From the NCBI GenBank assembly GCA_937860145.1, contig CALMBF010000201.1:1-64000 (forward strand): 64,000 nt of DNA, written 5' to 3'. The notes below the pieces were generated by a model that saw only the letters and a list, made by a program, of their open reading frames with translations, searched no databases and was not told the origin of the DNA. The position numbers were made by a program, and so were the translations under genes. The first letter of the stretch is position 1, and every line of letters begins with the position of its first letter. This document shows positions 26,962 to 38,262 of this stretch, piece by piece. The stretch comes from an uncultured Geobacter sp. GTDB lineage: Bacteria > Desulfobacterota > Desulfuromonadia > Geobacterales > DSM-12255.

Positions 26962-27620
26962 GGCAGAATCCCCAGCACGGTTTCCCCGCAGACGGTCTTT
27001 TCTCCTGGCTTGACGAGAAGTTCAGATCCCCTGGGAAGGTAGACATCCAGACGCGAACCGAATCGGATCAGGCCGTAGCGCTGCCCCATGATGATCATCT
27101 CCCCCACCCTGGGGTAGCAGACGATGCGCCGGGCAATGAGGCCGGCGACCTGGACCACGACCACCTTGAGCCCCCGGGATGTCTCGATGACCAGGCCGTT
27201 GCGCTCGTTTTCGAAGGTAGCCCGCTCGTCGCGCACGTCGAGAAATTTCCCCTTGACGTAGAAGTTGTCGACGATCCTGCCGGTCAGGGGGACACGGTTG
27301 ATGTGGACATTGAACACCGACATGAAGATGCTGATCTTGAGCATCTCCTCCCCCGTCTGCTCCTCCCTGGCTTCGCCGAGGAAGATGATCTTCCCGTCGG
27401 CCGGGGCGAGCACGCCGTTTTCCACGGCCGGGATGACCCGGTGGGGGTTACGGAAGAAGAACACCGTGAAGAGGGTGAGCAGTGCCATGATCCCCGCAAG
27501 GACAGAGAGGATGACGGAGTGGGCGCTGCCCGCAACGAGATAGAGAAGTGCCGCAGCGCCCCCGAACAGGGCGATGAAGGGGACCCCCTCGACGGCAACT
27601 GGAGTATTCTGATTACGCAT
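26958..27620 (-). CDS. psd: Phosphatidylserine decarboxylase proenzyme
   Basis: A 220-aa short-type (archaetidylserine-like) decarboxylase with two N-terminal membrane helices. The autocleavage site is Gly-Ser in LIRFGSRLDVYLP, giving the pyruvoyl cofactor on the new Ser. HINRVPLTG and VFNV are conserved. It works at the inner membrane directly after PssA. The gene starts 126 nt after the ilvC terminator region, so it probably has its own promoter. Confidence 0.92.
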   Translation of the reverse strand: MRNQNTPVAVEGVPFIALFGGAAALLYLVAGSAHSVILSVLAGIMALLTLFTVFFFRNPHRVIPAVENGVLAPADGKIIFLGEAREEQTGEEMLKISIFMSVFNVHINRVPLTGRIVDNFYVKGKFLDVRDERATFENERNGLVIETSRGLKVVVVQVAGLIARRIVCYPRVGEMIIMGQRYGLIRFGSRLDVYLPRGSELLVKPGEKTVCGETVLGILP

Positions 27621-27684
27621 AGTGATTGTAGTCCATCGGCAGTGTCATGGCACCGCTGTTTTAGTGTGCATCATAACAACAGAA

Positions 27685-27725
27685 AGGCCGGGTGACAAGG
27701 CGCAAACGCACCCGGCACCCGGCCT
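27685..27725 (-). terminator. Probable terminator after ilvC
   Basis: AGGCCGGGTG (27685-27694) and CACCCGGCCT (27716-27725) form a 10-bp stem, followed on the minus strand by a T-rich stretch TTTCTGTTGTT. Confidence 0.55.
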
Positions 27726-27746
27726 CTCCACAGGGTCAGTCAGCAA

Positions 27747-28799
<1,053 letters not shown>

Positions 28800-28865
28800 C
28801 TATTGTCAATATTTTCAGGAGCGTGAATTTTTCGCAAGGTCAAGGCGGGCTAGGAATCGCGCGGA

Positions 28866-28961
28866 GGCGTAGCCACCCTCACCCTATCCCTCTCCCAAAG
28901 GGAGAGGACATTGAGTACTCTCCCCCTCTGGGGGAGAGATAGAGAGAGGGACTGCTACGCC
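28866..28961. repeat. Palindrome-rich repeat element in the ilvN-ilvC gap
   Basis: The outer inverted repeat GGCGTAGC (28866-28873) and GCTACGCC (28954-28961) encloses two hairpins: CCTCTCCC-AAA-GGGAGAGG (28889-28907) and CTCTCCCCC-TCT-GGGGGAGAG (28918-28938). It looks like a REP/BIME-type extragenic element and could also trim or stabilise the ilv mRNA. Confidence 0.6.
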
Positions 28962-29014
28962 GCACAAGTGATTCCGACGACCAACGCCGAGATTGCGGAA
29001 AAGTCGCGCTCCTT

Positions 29015-29506
29015 CTAGCCTTTCCAGCCTTTGGCGCCGCGACCGATGGCCACCGTCCCCGTCCGCACCAGCTCCTTCAGCCCCAGGGGACGGAGAAGTT
29101 CGAGGATGGCGTCGATCTTGGTGGGGGAGCCGGTCGCCTCGATGGTATAGGACTTGGGGGTGACATCGATGATCTTGGCGCGGAAGATGTCGACAATGCG
29201 CAACACTTCCGCCCTGCTTTCGTCCTCGGCGGTCACCTTGATCAGGGCCATCTCACGCTCGATGCCGCTGCCATCGGTGAAGTCGATCACCTTGATGACA
29301 TCGACCAGCTTGTTGAGCTGCTTGGAAATCTGCTCAAGGACCTGCTCGTCCCCGCCCGTCACCAGGGTGATGCGGGATATGCTTTCGTCGTTGGTCGGCG
29401 CCACGGACAGAGAGTCGATGTTGAATCCCCGCCCGGAAAAGAGCGCCGCCACACGGGACAGCACGCCGAACTCGTTTTCAACCAGCACCGAAATCGTATG
29501 TTTCAT
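29015..29506 (-). CDS. ilvN: Acetolactate synthase small (regulatory) subunit
   Basis: A 163-aa regulatory subunit. The N-terminal ACT domain is MKHTISVLVENEFGVLSRVAALFSGRGFNIDSLSV (shown here in part), which binds valine for feedback inhibition. The C-terminal ACT-like domain ends in RTGTVAIGRG. It starts 91 nt after ilvB with AGGAG near the ATG. Confidence 0.95.
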   Translation of the reverse strand: MKHTISVLVENEFGVLSRVAALFSGRGFNIDSLSVAPTNDESISRITLVTGGDEQVLEQISKQLNKLVDVIKVIDFTDGSGIEREMALIKVTAEDESRAEVLRIVDIFRAKIIDVTPKSYTIEATGSPTKIDAILELLRPLGLKELVRTGTVAIGRGAKGWKG

Positions 29507-29597
29507 GAAATAATCTCCTCAATGCAGGCTCCGGCACCAGGCTCCGGGCTCCAGGACATCAACCTGGCGCCCCGCGCCTTCTGCACCGTGCCTGAAG

Positions 29598-31298
29598 TTA
29601 TGCGTTCAGCACCATCTCGTTCAGGGACGCCCCGGCCGGAACCATGGGGAGTACCTTCTCCTCCCGGGCTATCTTGAACTCCATGATGACCGGCCCGTCG
29701 GTGGCGAACCCCTTCTTGATCGTCTCCTCCACCTCTTCGTGCCTGGTCGCCTGGAACCCCTTGGCCCCGTAGGCCTCGGCCAGCTTGATGAAGTCGATGG
29801 GGAGCTCCATGCAGGTCTGGGAGTAGCGCTTGTCGAAGAAGAGCTCCTGCCACTGGCGCACCATGCCGAGGAAGTTGTTGTTGAGGATGACCAGTTTGAC
29901 CGGCAGCCGGTTCTGCACGATGGTGGCCAGTTCCTGGATATTCATCTGCACGCCGCCGTCACCGCAGACGCAGATGACCTGGCGTCCCGGGAATCCTGCC
30001 TGGGCTCCCATGGCAGCCGGCAGGCCGTACCCCATGGTGCCGAGGCCGCCCGAGCTGAGCAGGGTCCGGGGGGCGGTGAAGCCGAAGAACTGGGCGGTCC
30101 ACATCTGGTGCTGTCCCACGTCGGTGGCTACGATGGCGTCGGGATTGGAGAGCTCCCGCAGCTTCTCGATGACGTACTGGGGCTTGATGACCGACGATGC
30201 GTGCTTGTAGGTCAGGGGGTGCTTCTCCTTCCAGGCCGCGATCTCCTCCTTCCAGGGGAGCATCGCCTCCTTCAGCAGGGCGACCTTCTCCTTGTTCGCC
30301 TCGGCGACCTTGATCATCCGCTGCAGGACCCCCTTCACGTCGCCGACGATGGGGAGGTCGACCCGGACGTTCTTCTTGATGGAGGTCGGGTCGACGTCGA
30401 TGTGGATGATCCTGGCATGGGGGGCAAAGGTGGAGAGCTTGCCGGTCACCCGGTCGTCGAAGCGGGCGCCGACCGCCACCAGCACGTCCGTGTTGGTCAT
30501 GGCCATGTTGGCGTAGTAGGTGCCGTGCATCCCGAGCATCCGCAGGGAGTTGGGGTCGTTCTCCGGGAACGAGCCGAGGCCCATGAGGGTGGTGGTCACC
30601 GGCAGCTCCAGCGTCCGGCAGAATTCGGTCAGCTCGGCCGCGGCGTTACCCAGCACCACCCCACCGCCGACGTAGACCACCGGCTTCTTCGCGCCGAGGA
30701 TCATCTCCACCGCCCGCTCGATCTGCTTCGGATGCCCCTCGACGGTCGGCTTGTAGCTGCGCAGCTCGATGCTCTCGGGGTAGCTGAACTCGGTCTGGGC
30801 AATCTGCACGTCCTTGGGGATATCCACCAGCACCGGGCCGGGGCGGCCGGTGCGGGCGATGTAGAACGCCTTCTTCAGGATGGTGGCCAGCTCCCGCACG
30901 TCCTTCACCAGGAAGTTGTGCTTGGTGCAGGGGCGGGTGATGCCGACGATGTCCACCTCCTGGAAGGCGTCGTTGCCGATCAGGGCCGTGGGGACCTGGC
31001 CGGTGATGATCACCATGGGGATCGAGTCCATGTAGGCGGTGGCGATGCCGGTCACCGTGTTGGTCGCCCCCGGCCCGGAGGTGGCGATGGCCACGCCGAC
31101 CCGGCCGGTCGCCCGGGCATAGCCGTCGGCGGCATGCACTCCCGCCTGCTCGTGGCGGGGGAGGATGTGCCGGATCTCCTTGAAGTTGTACAGCTCGTCG
31201 TAGATATTGATAACCGTGCCCCCGGGATAGCCGAACACCAGGTCGACACCCTCCTTCTTGAGGCACTCCAGCAGAATTCTTGCACCGTTCATTTTCAT
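29598..31298 (-). CDS. ilvB: Acetolactate synthase large subunit
   Basis: A 566-aa ThDP- and FAD-dependent enzyme that condenses pyruvate to acetolactate or with 2-oxobutyrate. The activating Glu is in LPRHEQAGVHAADGYAR. The ThDP/Mg motif is the GDGG-N region in CVCGDGGVQMNIQEL plus NNNFLGMVRQWQ. It begins MKMNGARILLECLKKEGVD. A 174-nt gap with palindromes separates it from ilvD upstream. Confidence 0.96.
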   Translation of the reverse strand: MKMNGARILLECLKKEGVDLVFGYPGGTVINIYDELYNFKEIRHILPRHEQAGVHAADGYARATGRVGVAIATSGPGATNTVTGIATAYMDSIPMVIITGQVPTALIGNDAFQEVDIVGITRPCTKHNFLVKDVRELATILKKAFYIARTGRPGPVLVDIPKDVQIAQTEFSYPESIELRSYKPTVEGHPKQIERAVEMILGAKKPVVYVGGGVVLGNAAAELTEFCRTLELPVTTTLMGLGSFPENDPNSLRMLGMHGTYYANMAMTNTDVLVAVGARFDDRVTGKLSTFAPHARIIHIDVDPTSIKKNVRVDLPIVGDVKGVLQRMIKVAEANKEKVALLKEAMLPWKEEIAAWKEKHPLTYKHASSVIKPQYVIEKLRELSNPDAIVATDVGQHQMWTAQFFGFTAPRTLLSSGGLGTMGYGLPAAMGAQAGFPGRQVICVCGDGGVQMNIQELATIVQNRLPVKLVILNNNFLGMVRQWQELFFDKRYSQTCMELPIDFIKLAEAYGAKGFQATRHEEVEETIKKGFATDGPVIMEFKIAREEKVLPMVPAGASLNEMVLNA

Positions 31299-31360
31299 AT
31301 TGTTCTCCCCCTACAATAGGGTTTTGATATTAATTGTGAGTAGTGTCAGCACTGCTTCAT

Positions 31361-31439
31361 AACTCCCCCTGCCCCCCTCTTGACTTAAGAGGGGGAACGA
31401 CGTCCCTCCCCTTGAGTCAAGGGGAGGACAGGTGGGGTT
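31361..31439. repeat. Palindrome-rich element in the ilvD-ilvB gap
   Basis: There are two hairpins: CCCCCTCTT (31373-31381) with AAGAGGGGG (31387-31395), and the near-palindrome CCTCCCCTTGA (31405-31415) with TCAAGGGGAGG (31417-31427). Outer AACTCCCCCTG and CAGGTGGGGTT pair imperfectly. It is similar in type to the element at 28866-28961, although the sequences differ. Confidence 0.55.
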
Positions 31440-31472
31440 ACGGCAGATTATTGGGGAAAGTCGCGACTCTCC

Positions 31473-33134
31473 TTACTCGGCAGTCGTGACCGCCCCCGTA
31501 TGCGCCGACGTTACGACCTTGGCATACCGTGCCAGCCAGCCCCCCTTGATCTTCGGCTCGGGGCGGACCCACTTCGCCTGGCGAGCTGCCAGCACCTCGT
31601 CGCTCACCAGCAGCTCCAGCTTCCTGCCCGGGATGTCCAGGCGAATCCGGTCCCCCTCCTCCACGAAGGCGATGGGGCCACCTTCGGCCGCCTCGGGAGA
31701 GATGTGGCCGATGCAGGGGCCGCGGGTGCCGCCGGAGAAACGGCCGTCCGTGATCAGGGCAACCGAGTCCCCCAGCCCCATCCCCATGATGGCAGCGGTC
31801 GGGGCGAGCATCTCCCGCATCCCCGGGCCACCCTTGGGCCCTTCGTAGCGGATGACCACCACGTCGCCGGAGGTGATTTTCCCCTCCATGATGGCCGCCA
31901 TGGCAGACTCCTCCGTCTCGAAGCAGCGGGCCGTCCCCTCGAACTGCATCATGGGGGCCGAAACGCCGGACTGCTTGACAACCGCCCCCTTCGGCGCAAG
32001 GTTGCCGAAGAGGACAGCTATCCCTCCTTCCTTCTTCACGGGGTTGTCCAGGGAACGGATCACCGTGTCATCGATATTTTCCACGCTGGCGGCCAGCTCC
32101 AGGGTGGAGAGGCCGAATACCGTGGGGTTGTCCTTGATCTTGTTGCCGAGCTGCTTCAGCACCCCGGCAACCCCGCCTGCCACATCCAGGTCTTCCATGA
32201 AGTGCTCGCCGGCCGGATTCATGGAGGCCAGCTGGGGGGTCTCCTTGGCCAGGATGTCGAAGGTCTCCAGGGGGAGCTCCACCCCGGCCTCCCGGGCGAT
32301 CGCCAGCAGGTGCAGCACGGTGTTGGAGGAGCCGCCGAGGGCCAGGTCGACCCTGATGGCGTTCTCGAAGGCCGGCCGGGTCAGGATGGAGCGGGGGGTG
32401 ACATTGTTTCTCACCAGGTCGACGATCTTCTCCCCCGAGGCATAGGCGATGCGGCGCTTCAGGGCGGAGACCGCCAGGGCGGTGCCGCAGCGGGGGAGGC
32501 TCATCCCCAGGGTCTCGGTGAGGATCGCCATGGTGTTGGCGGTGAAGAGCCCCTGGCAGGACCCCATCCCCGGGCAGGCGTTGTCCTCGCAGACCTTCAG
32601 CTCCTTCTCGTCGATGACCCCGGCCTTGTAGCGGGCCATGGCCTCGAAGGTGTCGGTGACGAAGGAGTACTTGCGCCCGGTCTGGCCACGGCCGCTCATC
32701 ATCGGCCCGGCGGTCACCACGATGCAGGGGATGTCCAGGCGGGCGGCAGCCATGAGCATGCCGGGGGTGATCTTGTCGCAGTTGGTGAGCAGGACCAGGC
32801 CGTCCAGGCGGTGTGCCTCGGCCACCGACTCCACCATGTCGGCGATCAGTTCCCGGGTAGGGAGGGAGTAGTGCATCCCCTTGTGCCCCATGGAGATGCC
32901 GTCGCAGACACCGGGAATGCCGAAGAAGAGGGAGTAACCGCCACCGGAGTGGACCCCCTTCTCGATGAAGCGCTCCAGGTCCCTCATCCCCACGTGGCCG
33001 GGGATCAGGTCGGTGAAACTGGTGGCAACGCCGATGAACGGCTTGTCCATGGCACTGTCCGGCATACCGGTCCCCTTGAGCAGCGCCCGGTGAGGTGTCC
33101 TCTCCAGCCCTTTGGTAATCGTATCGCTCCGCAT
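31473..33134 (-). CDS. ilvD: Dihydroxy-acid dehydratase
   Basis: A 553-aa iron-sulfur dehydratase producing the 2-oxo acid precursors of valine and isoleucine. Cluster ligands are visible in [12 protein letters not shown] and [36 protein letters not shown] near the C-terminus is conserved. The frame is open for ten codons upstream, but GGAG before MRSDTITKG and the family start favour this ATG. It is the first ilv gene in the direction of transcription. Confidence 0.95.
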   Translation of the reverse strand: MRSDTITKGLERTPHRALLKGTGMPDSAMDKPFIGVATSFTDLIPGHVGMRDLERFIEKGVHSGGGYSLFFGIPGVCDGISMGHKGMHYSLPTRELIADMVESVAEAHRLDGLVLLTNCDKITPGMLMAAARLDIPCIVVTAGPMMSGRGQTGRKYSFVTDTFEAMARYKAGVIDEKELKVCEDNACPGMGSCQGLFTANTMAILTETLGMSLPRCGTALAVSALKRRIAYASGEKIVDLVRNNVTPRSILTRPAFENAIRVDLALGGSSNTVLHLLAIAREAGVELPLETFDILAKETPQLASMNPAGEHFMEDLDVAGGVAGVLKQLGNKIKDNPTVFGLSTLELAASVENIDDTVIRSLDNPVKKEGGIAVLFGNLAPKGAVVKQSGVSAPMMQFEGTARCFETEESAMAAIMEGKITSGDVVVIRYEGPKGGPGMREMLAPTAAIMGMGLGDSVALITDGRFSGGTRGPCIGHISPEAAEGGPIAFVEEGDRIRLDIPGRKLELLVSDEVLAARQAKWVRPEPKIKGGWLARYAKVVTSAHTGAVTTAE

Positions 33135-33251
33135 ATGTTTCTCCGTGGCAAACAGTATCGGCAACCGGGGAGTTCAGTCCCGCGAAAAATGTTGTCGAAG
33201 AGACGAAAACCCGCGTCTTTCAAGCAGGTTAGAAAATTGGGTGAACGGGCA

Positions 33252-33280
33252 GGATAATACAATTCCGCACATACTGTCAA
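33252..33280 (-). promoter_or_regulatory. Probable ilvD promoter
   Basis: TTGACA (33275-33280) on the minus strand is followed after 15 nt by TATTAT (33254-33259), or after 17 nt by TTATCC (33252-33257). It lies about 120 nt before ilvD. Confidence 0.45.
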
Positions 33281-33306
33281 TACATTCGCAACAGCGTTAT
33301 GGAGCC

Positions 33307-33639
33307 CTAGCGGAGGAGCAGCTGATGCACGAATGCCGCCGCGCCCCATACGGCAAAACCGGCACAGAGGGCCCCTCCCAGGGGGATCCCCTTGCGCAGG
33401 CAGAACCAGAGCACACCGAAGAAGAACAGGGTCGGAATCACGCCGAAGAACACGCCCCCCACGTAGGTGGTGAGCACACCCCGTTCCCGGGGGTTGTCGA
33501 CATGGAGCCAGAGGAGGACGATCAGGGAGGTGAGGGGCATGGTGGCGATCAGCCCGGCAGTGGACGGGTACCTGCGACCGAGCCAGACGCAGGTGAGGAT
33601 GACGAGGTTGGAGATGAGGAGTTTCAGGGAGACGTGCAT
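33307..33639 (-). CDS. DUF3147-like small membrane protein
   Basis: A 110-aa protein with four membrane helices: about 5-22, 28-48, 58-80 and 85-108. LGRRYPSTAGLIATMPLTSLIVLLWLHV is typical of DUF3147 proteins. No function is known. It lies between tsaB and ilvD on the same strand with gaps of 73 and 172 nt, so it may belong to the end of the tsaB operon. Confidence 0.6.
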   Translation of the reverse strand: MHVSLKLLISNLVILTCVWLGRRYPSTAGLIATMPLTSLIVLLWLHVDNPRERGVLTTYVGGVFFGVIPTLFFFGVLWFCLRKGIPLGGALCAGFAVWGAAAFVHQLLLR

Positions 33640-33712
33640 GTCACACCCGGGTAAACGATGCCGCTGGCGCCAGTGGCCTGACTGCCCCCTCCATCCTCCG
33701 TCACCCCGAAGC

Positions 33713-34390
33713 TCAGCGCCGGCTGAGCTCCGCCTCGGAGAGGCGCAGGTAGCGGGGGAGGAGCTGCCCCGGAGGGATTGCCATCCCCTTGGAGACCCCC
33801 TCCAGGGCCAGGTCGATGCCGGCCGCGGCGCGGGGGTGGTGGAGGTTGCCTGCGGCGAACCGGGCCCTCTCCCCCATGACCTCTTCGATCAGCTCCCGGT
33901 AGCGGAGGGCGCCGTCACCGAGGAAGAGGGCACGCCCCTCGATACCGCGGAGAAAGGCAGCCGGATCGGCGGCAGCCTCGCTTACCACCGGCGTCGAGCC
34001 GACGCTGAAGTCGTAGAGCGCCCCGTAGACCTCGCCCTTGCGGGCGTCGAACAGGGGGCAGACCGGGATGTCGCTCTCCCGGGCATTCATGGCCAGGAGC
34101 GCCAGGGACGACAGGGGGAGCGCCGGCTTGCCGGTGGCACAGGAGAGCCCCTTCACCAGGGCGATGCCGACCCGCAGGCCGGTGAACGCTCCCGGTCCGA
34201 CGGTGACGGCAAAGACATCCATGTCGGCCGGGGCCAGCCCGGCAGCGGCGAACAGCCCGGTGACAGCCGGGGCGAGACGGGCGGCGGTGGAGGGGCCGGC
34301 GACCCCGCACTCCTCGGCGAGGAGAGTCCCCTTGTCGGCAATGGCCATGCTGAACACGGAGGTGGAGGTGTCGATGATGAAGAGCTTCAT
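33713..34390 (-). CDS. tsaB: tRNA threonylcarbamoyladenosine biosynthesis protein TsaB
   Basis: A 225-aa ASKHA-fold protein that partners TsaD and TsaE to make t6A37 on ANN-decoding tRNAs. The N-terminal IIDTSTSVFSMAI and the signature VGPGAFTGLRVGIALVKGL are typical. It lies 8 nt after rseP. Length is normal. Confidence 0.92.
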   Translation of the reverse strand: MKLFIIDTSTSVFSMAIADKGTLLAEECGVAGPSTAARLAPAVTGLFAAAGLAPADMDVFAVTVGPGAFTGLRVGIALVKGLSCATGKPALPLSSLALLAMNARESDIPVCPLFDARKGEVYGALYDFSVGSTPVVSEAAADPAAFLRGIEGRALFLGDGALRYRELIEEVMGERARFAAGNLHHPRAAAGIDLALEGVSKGMAIPPGQLLPRYLRLSEAELSRR

Positions 34391-34398
34391 GGAGTGGA

Positions 34399-35466
34399 TC
34401 AGCCCTGCTTGAAAACGTATCTGACGATGTCGTTGTAGAAGGCAAGGACCATCAGGCTGATGAGCAGCACCAGGCCGATCTGCTGGGCCATCTCCCGCGT
34501 CCGCATGCTCACCGGCTTGCGGAAGATCAGCTCCCAGCTGTAGAAGAAGAGATGCCCGCCGTCGAGGATCGGGACCGGCAGAAGGTTCAGCACCCCCAGG
34601 TTGATGGAGAGGAGGGCCATGAACGCCAGGAAGCTGATCCCGCCGGCGGATGCCTGTTCGCCGGCCATCTTGGCGATCATGATCGGTCCGCCGACGGTGT
34701 CCAGGGGGACAACCCGCTCGATCATCTTGAGGATGGAGACGAACGTCAGCTTGATGACCTTCCAGCACTGCTGCCCCCCCCTGACAACCGCCTCGGCGGG
34801 GGGATAGCGGTCCGTCACCATCTCGGCGGCAGCCACCACGCCGATGACCGGGTAGGAGATCTTCTCGCCGAAGAGGTTCTTCCCCTCCCTGGTTTCCGGG
34901 GTAATGCGGAAGGAGAGGATCTCCTCGCCCCGCTTGATCCTGATGTCCAGGGGAGCCCCGTTGCTGTCGGCGATCATGGCGGAGAACTCGTCCCACCTGT
35001 TGACCGTCTTGCCGTTGACCGACACCACCCGGTCGCCGCTTGTCACGCCGGCGGCCGCCGCCGGCTTGCCGGCAACCACCTCGCCGATCTTGGTGGTCGC
35101 CGCGGGGACGCCGATCATGTAAATGGCGATGAACAGGAGGGCGGCGAACAGGAGGTTGAACACGGGACCGGCGGCAACGATGACGATCCGTTTCAGGGGA
35201 TGCTTGTCCATGAAGGAGCGGTGCCGGTCCTCTTCGGCCAGCTCCGCATCCGGGCTCTCGCCGACCATCTTCACATACCCGCCGAGCGGAAAGGCGGAGA
35301 TGAGGTATTCGGTCTCACCGAACTGCCTGCCGACGACCTTGGGGCCGAAACCGAGGGAGAACTTCTCCACCCCCACGCCGAAGAGCTTGGCAAAGATGAA
35401 GTGGCCGAGTTCGTGGACAAAGATGAGCAGGCCGAGGGCTACTGCTGCGGATATGATGTATATCAT
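34399..35466 (-). CDS. rseP: Site-2 regulated intramembrane protease RseP
   Basis: A 355-aa inner-membrane zinc protease. The active site HELGH is in [15 protein letters not shown] in the first helix. A PDZ domain spans about 110-190 ([17 protein letters not shown]). The second zinc-ligand region is [15 protein letters not shown]. It releases anti-sigma factors or clears signal peptides. It overlaps dxr by 4 nt in the classical dxr-rseP pair. Confidence 0.94.
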   Translation of the reverse strand: MIYIISAAVALGLLIFVHELGHFIFAKLFGVGVEKFSLGFGPKVVGRQFGETEYLISAFPLGGYVKMVGESPDAELAEEDRHRSFMDKHPLKRIVIVAAGPVFNLLFAALLFIAIYMIGVPAATTKIGEVVAGKPAAAAGVTSGDRVVSVNGKTVNRWDEFSAMIADSNGAPLDIRIKRGEEILSFRITPETREGKNLFGEKISYPVIGVVAAAEMVTDRYPPAEAVVRGGQQCWKVIKLTFVSILKMIERVVPLDTVGGPIMIAKMAGEQASAGGISFLAFMALLSINLGVLNLLPVPILDGGHLFFYSWELIFRKPVSMRTREMAQQIGLVLLISLMVLAFYNDIVRYVFKQG

Positions 35467-36617
35467 GAGGACAAAAACTCCCTGGTTTTTGCGCGACTCC
35501 AGCAGTCAGCTTCGAGCACGTCGGCTATGGAGCCGAGATCGTGGGGGCAGTGGCTGTCCATGACCTTCTCGATCAGCCCGGCGATGCCGGTAAAACCTAT
35601 CCGCCCCTGGAGAAATGCCTCGACGGCGATCTCGTTGGCGGCGTTCATCACGGCGGGCATGCTCTCGCCGTCGGCCAGCGCCCGGTAGGCCAGGCCGAGA
35701 CAGGGGAAACGCCCCACATCGGGCTTGAAAAACGTCAACCCCGAACATTCGGTCAGGTCGAGGGGCTTGATACCCGTTGTCACCCGCTCCGGGTAGGAAA
35801 GGGCGTAGGCGATGGGCGCCTTCATGTCAGGGGTGCCGAGCTGGGCCATGACGCATCCGTCAACATACTCCACCATGGAGTGGATGATGCTCTGGGGGTG
35901 GATGTTCACCGCGACCTTGTCGGCCGGCACGTCGAACAGCCACTTCGCCTCGATGACTTCGAGCCCCTTGTTCATCATGGTGGCGGAGTCGATGGTGATC
36001 TTTTTCCCCATGCTCCAGTTCGGGTGATTGAGGGCATCGGCCACCGTGACCCGCTGCAGCTTCTCCGCCGGGGTGTTGAGGAACGGCCCCCCCGAGGCGG
36101 TCAGGATGATGCGGGCGATGTCCACGCTGCGGTGCCCCTCGATGGACTGGAACACGGCGCTGTGCTCGCTGTCCACGGGGTACAGCTTCACCCCGTGCCG
36201 CTCCACCAGCTCCATGAAGAGATGGCCTGCCGTCACCAGGGTCTCCTTGTTGGCCAGGGCGACATCCTTCCCCGCCTTGATGGCGGCAGCCGTGGGAACA
36301 AGGCCGGCGGCCCCGACGATGGCGGCCACCACCATCTCCGTCTCCGACAGGGTCGCCGCGGCAACCAGCCCTTCCACGCCGGACATGATCTCCGGACGGC
36401 CGGCGGCGGGGAGCATCTCCCGAAGTTCGGCCGCAAGGCTCTCGTTCAGGACAACGGCCAGTCGCGGCGAAAACTCCCTGATCTGCCGGGCAAAGAGGTC
36501 GAGATTCGTGCCGGCCGTGAGGGCCTCGACCTTGAACCTGCCGGGATGTGCCGCGACGATGTCGAGGGTACTGGTGCCGATGGACCCCGTAGAACCCAGT
36601 ATGGTAAGTCTTTTCAT
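35463..36617 (-). CDS. dxr: 1-deoxy-D-xylulose 5-phosphate reductoisomerase
   Basis: A 384-aa NADPH-dependent enzyme of the MEP isoprenoid pathway. The NADPH motif [15 protein letters not shown] is at the start; [11 protein letters not shown] and [12 protein letters not shown] are conserved. [10 protein letters not shown] matches the family N-terminus. The frame is open 15 codons upstream and the ribosome binding site is weak. It overlaps rseP by 4 nt and lies 61 nt after cdsA. Confidence 0.95.
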   Translation of the reverse strand: MKRLTILGSTGSIGTSTLDIVAAHPGRFKVEALTAGTNLDLFARQIREFSPRLAVVLNESLAAELREMLPAAGRPEIMSGVEGLVAAATLSETEMVVAAIVGAAGLVPTAAAIKAGKDVALANKETLVTAGHLFMELVERHGVKLYPVDSEHSAVFQSIEGHRSVDIARIILTASGGPFLNTPAEKLQRVTVADALNHPNWSMGKKITIDSATMMNKGLEVIEAKWLFDVPADKVAVNIHPQSIIHSMVEYVDGCVMAQLGTPDMKAPIAYALSYPERVTTGIKPLDLTECSGLTFFKPDVGRFPCLGLAYRALADGESMPAVMNAANEIAVEAFLQGRIGFTGIAGLIEKVMDSHCPHDLGSIADVLEADCWSRAKTREFLSS

Positions 36618-36678
36618 GAGCAACACCCGAACCGTTGGTTGGGGGAGGATGGCAGAGCGCACTCCCCGAGAAAAATTC

Positions 36679-37464
36679 CTACCCCAGGGTGGAGAAGAAC
36701 CAGATCACCGGGGCAGCGAACAGTATGCTGTCCAGGCGATCCAGGACGCCGCCATGCCCCGGGATGATAGTCCCCGAATCCTTGACGCCGCAGCTCCGCT
36801 TCAGCAGCGACTCGAACAGGTCGCCCAGCTGCCCTGCCACGCCGACGACAAGCGCGGCGGCAAGGCAGAGGGGCACGGCGATTTCCGTGAAGAACAGGAA
36901 CCGGAACAGGAGTGCCCCGACCACCGAGCCTGCCAGTCCCCCCAACGCCCCCTCGATGCTCTTGTTCGGACTGACGGCCGGATAGAGCTTCCGCTTGCCG
37001 AAGAGGGAGCCGAGGTAATAGGCTGCGCTGTCACCAGCCATGACGATGAACATCATGAGGAAAATCCACTTGACCCCCAGGTGCCCGGCGCGAAGCATGG
37101 TGAGATAGCCGAGGAGCAGCGGCACGTAGAGGATGCCGAAGGAGAGAGCGCCGCACTCCGCGACGACCTGGCGGATATCGTTGAACGTGAAGAGGAAATA
37201 GAGGGCGGACGCGAGAAGGAAAACCGTGATGGCGACCAGGAGGTAGTGCCAGCTGCGGATAGAGAACAGGTACGGGATCAGGGAGGCGAAGGCCGCCGTG
37301 ACAACACCGGGTACCACCCTGCCGGGTAAGGCCATGCGGCAGAACTCGAACACCCCGAGAAACGCCAGCAGGGAGACAAACACCGAGAACAGGAACACGC
37401 TCCCCTTGACAAGGAGCAGGATCAGCAGCGGGAGTGCGACGCCGGCAGAGAGTAACCGTTTGAT
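36679..37464 (-). CDS. cdsA: Phosphatidate cytidylyltransferase, probable AUC start
   Basis: A 261-aa membrane enzyme that makes CDP-diacylglycerol, the precursor for PssA. The signature [12 protein letters not shown]...[25 protein letters not shown] is complete (given in part). The best start is unusual. AAGGAGG is followed after 7 nt by ATC AAA CGG TTA, giving the expected N-terminus (M)[17 protein letters not shown]. The first canonical in-frame codon is GTG 22 codons later (37398), which would delete the first membrane helix. uppS ends 17 nt upstream, so the spacing also fits initiation at AUC. Confidence 0.85.
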   Translation of the reverse strand: MKRLLSAGVALPLLILLLVKGSVFLFSVFVSLLAFLGVFEFCRMALPGRVVPGVVTAAFASLIPYLFSIRSWHYLLVAITVFLLASALYFLFTFNDIRQVVAECGALSFGILYVPLLLGYLTMLRAGHLGVKWIFLMMFIVMAGDSAAYYLGSLFGKRKLYPAVSPNKSIEGALGGLAGSVVGALLFRFLFFTEIAVPLCLAAALVVGVAGQLGDLFESLLKRSCGVKDSGTIIPGHGGVLDRLDSILFAAPVIWFFSTLG

Positions 37465-37481
37465 GGTAGTTCCTCCTTGTA

Positions 37482-38231
37482 TCAGCCCCTGGCCTTGAGC
37501 TGTTCGCCGGTCAGGCCAAAACGGCGCTCGCGCGACTGAAAGTCGGCGATCGCCTTGAGCAACTCCTGGCGGGAGAAATCCGGCCAGTTGATATCGGTAA
37601 AGTAGAGTTCCGCATAGGCCAGCTGCCAGAGCAGAAAATTGCTGATCCGCATCTCGCCGCTGGTCCGGATCAGCAGGTCAGGGTCGGGAAGCCCGGAGGT
37701 GTAGAGGTAGCGGGCGAAGTCCCTCTCCGTGACCGTGGCGGGATCGACCTTGCCGGCAGCGACATCGACGGCGAGCAGGCCGGCGGCGTGGACGATCTCC
37801 TGGCGGGCACCGTAGGAGAGCGCCAGGGTCAGGGTGAGGCCGGTGTTGCCGGCGGTGGTCGTGATGGCGTCTTCGAGCTCGGCGCGCACGTCCTCCGGCA
37901 GGTCGTTCCTGTTGCCGATGACGTTGAAACGGACATTGTCGCGCATCATCCGGGGGACTTCCATGCGGATGTACTTCTTGAGGAGGTTCATCAGCGCGCT
38001 GACCTCGGACATGGGCCGGGACCAGTTCTCCGCCGAGAATGCGAAGAGGGTGAGGTAGCCGATGCCGAGCTTGGAACACTCGTCCACGACCATCCTGACC
38101 GTTTCGGCCCCCTTGCGGTGGCCCATCAACCGCGGCAGCATGCGGGCCTTTGCCCACCTGCCGTTGCCATCCATGATTATTGCCAGGTGATGCGGCATCT
38201 TGTCCCTGCCGGCCGCTGTCACATCAGTCAT
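37482..38231 (-). CDS. uppS: Isoprenyl (undecaprenyl) diphosphate synthase
   Basis: A 249-aa cis-prenyltransferase that makes the C55 lipid carrier for peptidoglycan and O-antigen. HLAIIMDGNGRWA carries the catalytic Asp. TLFAFSAENWSRP and RTSGEMRISNFLLWQLAYAE are family signatures. GGAGAT lies about 8 nt before the ATG chosen; 13 extra upstream codons are open. It opens the uppS-cdsA-dxr-rseP-tsaB run. Confidence 0.95.
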   Translation of the reverse strand: MTDVTAAGRDKMPHHLAIIMDGNGRWAKARMLPRLMGHRKGAETVRMVVDECSKLGIGYLTLFAFSAENWSRPMSEVSALMNLLKKYIRMEVPRMMRDNVRFNVIGNRNDLPEDVRAELEDAITTTAGNTGLTLTLALSYGARQEIVHAAGLLAVDVAAGKVDPATVTERDFARYLYTSGLPDPDLLIRTSGEMRISNFLLWQLAYAELYFTDINWPDFSRQELLKAIADFQSRERRFGLTGEQLKARG

Positions 38232-38262
38232 CGTGCTGCATCTCCATGGTGTTTCGCGAGTC

